A stretch of 64,000 bases of DNA from Amphibalanus amphitrite (Eukaryota > Arthropoda > Thecostraca > Balanomorpha > Balanidae), in contig NW_024882757.1 of the NCBI RefSeq assembly GCF_019059575.1, positions 1-64,000 of the forward strand. The letters are read 5' to 3'. The notes beneath the pieces were generated by a model, which was given only the letters and a program-made list of their open reading frames with translations, was not told where the DNA came from and made no database searches. Shown piece after piece: positions 45,979 to 64,000 of this stretch (within the stretch, counting starts at the first letter, position 1; the number at the start of each line of letters is the position of its first letter). Both the position numbers and the translations under genes were made by a program.

Positions 45979-64000
<18,022 letters not shown>

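Overview
This is nuclear DNA from an arthropod, most likely a crustacean. Three genes with introns support that: a chitin deacetylase-like cuticle gene, a myosuppressin neuropeptide precursor whose peptide ends in DHVFLRF-amide, and a ZSWIM4/5/6-type gene. Splice sites are GT/AG, coding exons are GC-rich, and the space between them is AT-richer and heavily colonised by transposable elements and microsatellites. I see no operons, bacterial genes, CRISPR arrays, tRNA genes or rRNA genes. Species cannot be fixed from sequence alone; the Gly-Arg-Ser tail after the myosuppressin fits crustacean precursors as I remember them.

Layout. 1-8.2 kb: a stack of nested DNA transposons (1290-5514) followed by a solo TTAA-flanked element (5806-6831). 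8417-17475 (+): a ten-exon gene for a 487-residue secreted protein with a CBM14 chitin-binding domain and a polysaccharide-deacetylase domain. Intron 1 carries a long (CT)n tract and intron 7 a young miniature LTR retrotransposon. 18.1-19.95 kb: a TTAA element with a related element inserted in it. 20-36 kb: mostly unassigned sequence with microsatellites, short tandem repeats and one TIR element. 36.06-37.73 kb: a third TTAA element family interrupted by a 1.18 kb TTAA element. 38027-40129 (+): the two coding exons of myosuppressin, with a TTAA element in the intron. 41.87-42.77 kb: a further copy of that element. 45979-64000 (-): the last ten coding exons of the ZSWIM4/5/6 homologue; its N-terminal part, including the SWIM zinc finger, lies beyond the right edge. 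Its 5.6 kb intron (48981-54585) is almost filled by an inverted-repeat structure holding a GC-rich minisatellite, itself split by a 5'-truncated non-LTR retrotransposon.

The three genes are not functionally linked; what unites the window is its mobile-element history. Several insertions can be proven from the window alone, by target-site duplications, matching termini, and in one case an uninterrupted copy of the target 10 kb away. Two observations have the most biological interest. The deacetylase-like protein has lost the metal ligands of its family, so it is probably a chitin-binding pseudoenzyme. The TTAA element families carry perfect inverted AGGTCA half-sites of the ecdysone-receptor type, including inside the neuropeptide gene. 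All exon calls come from reading-frame phase, splice consensus and remembered family similarity; no database search was possible.
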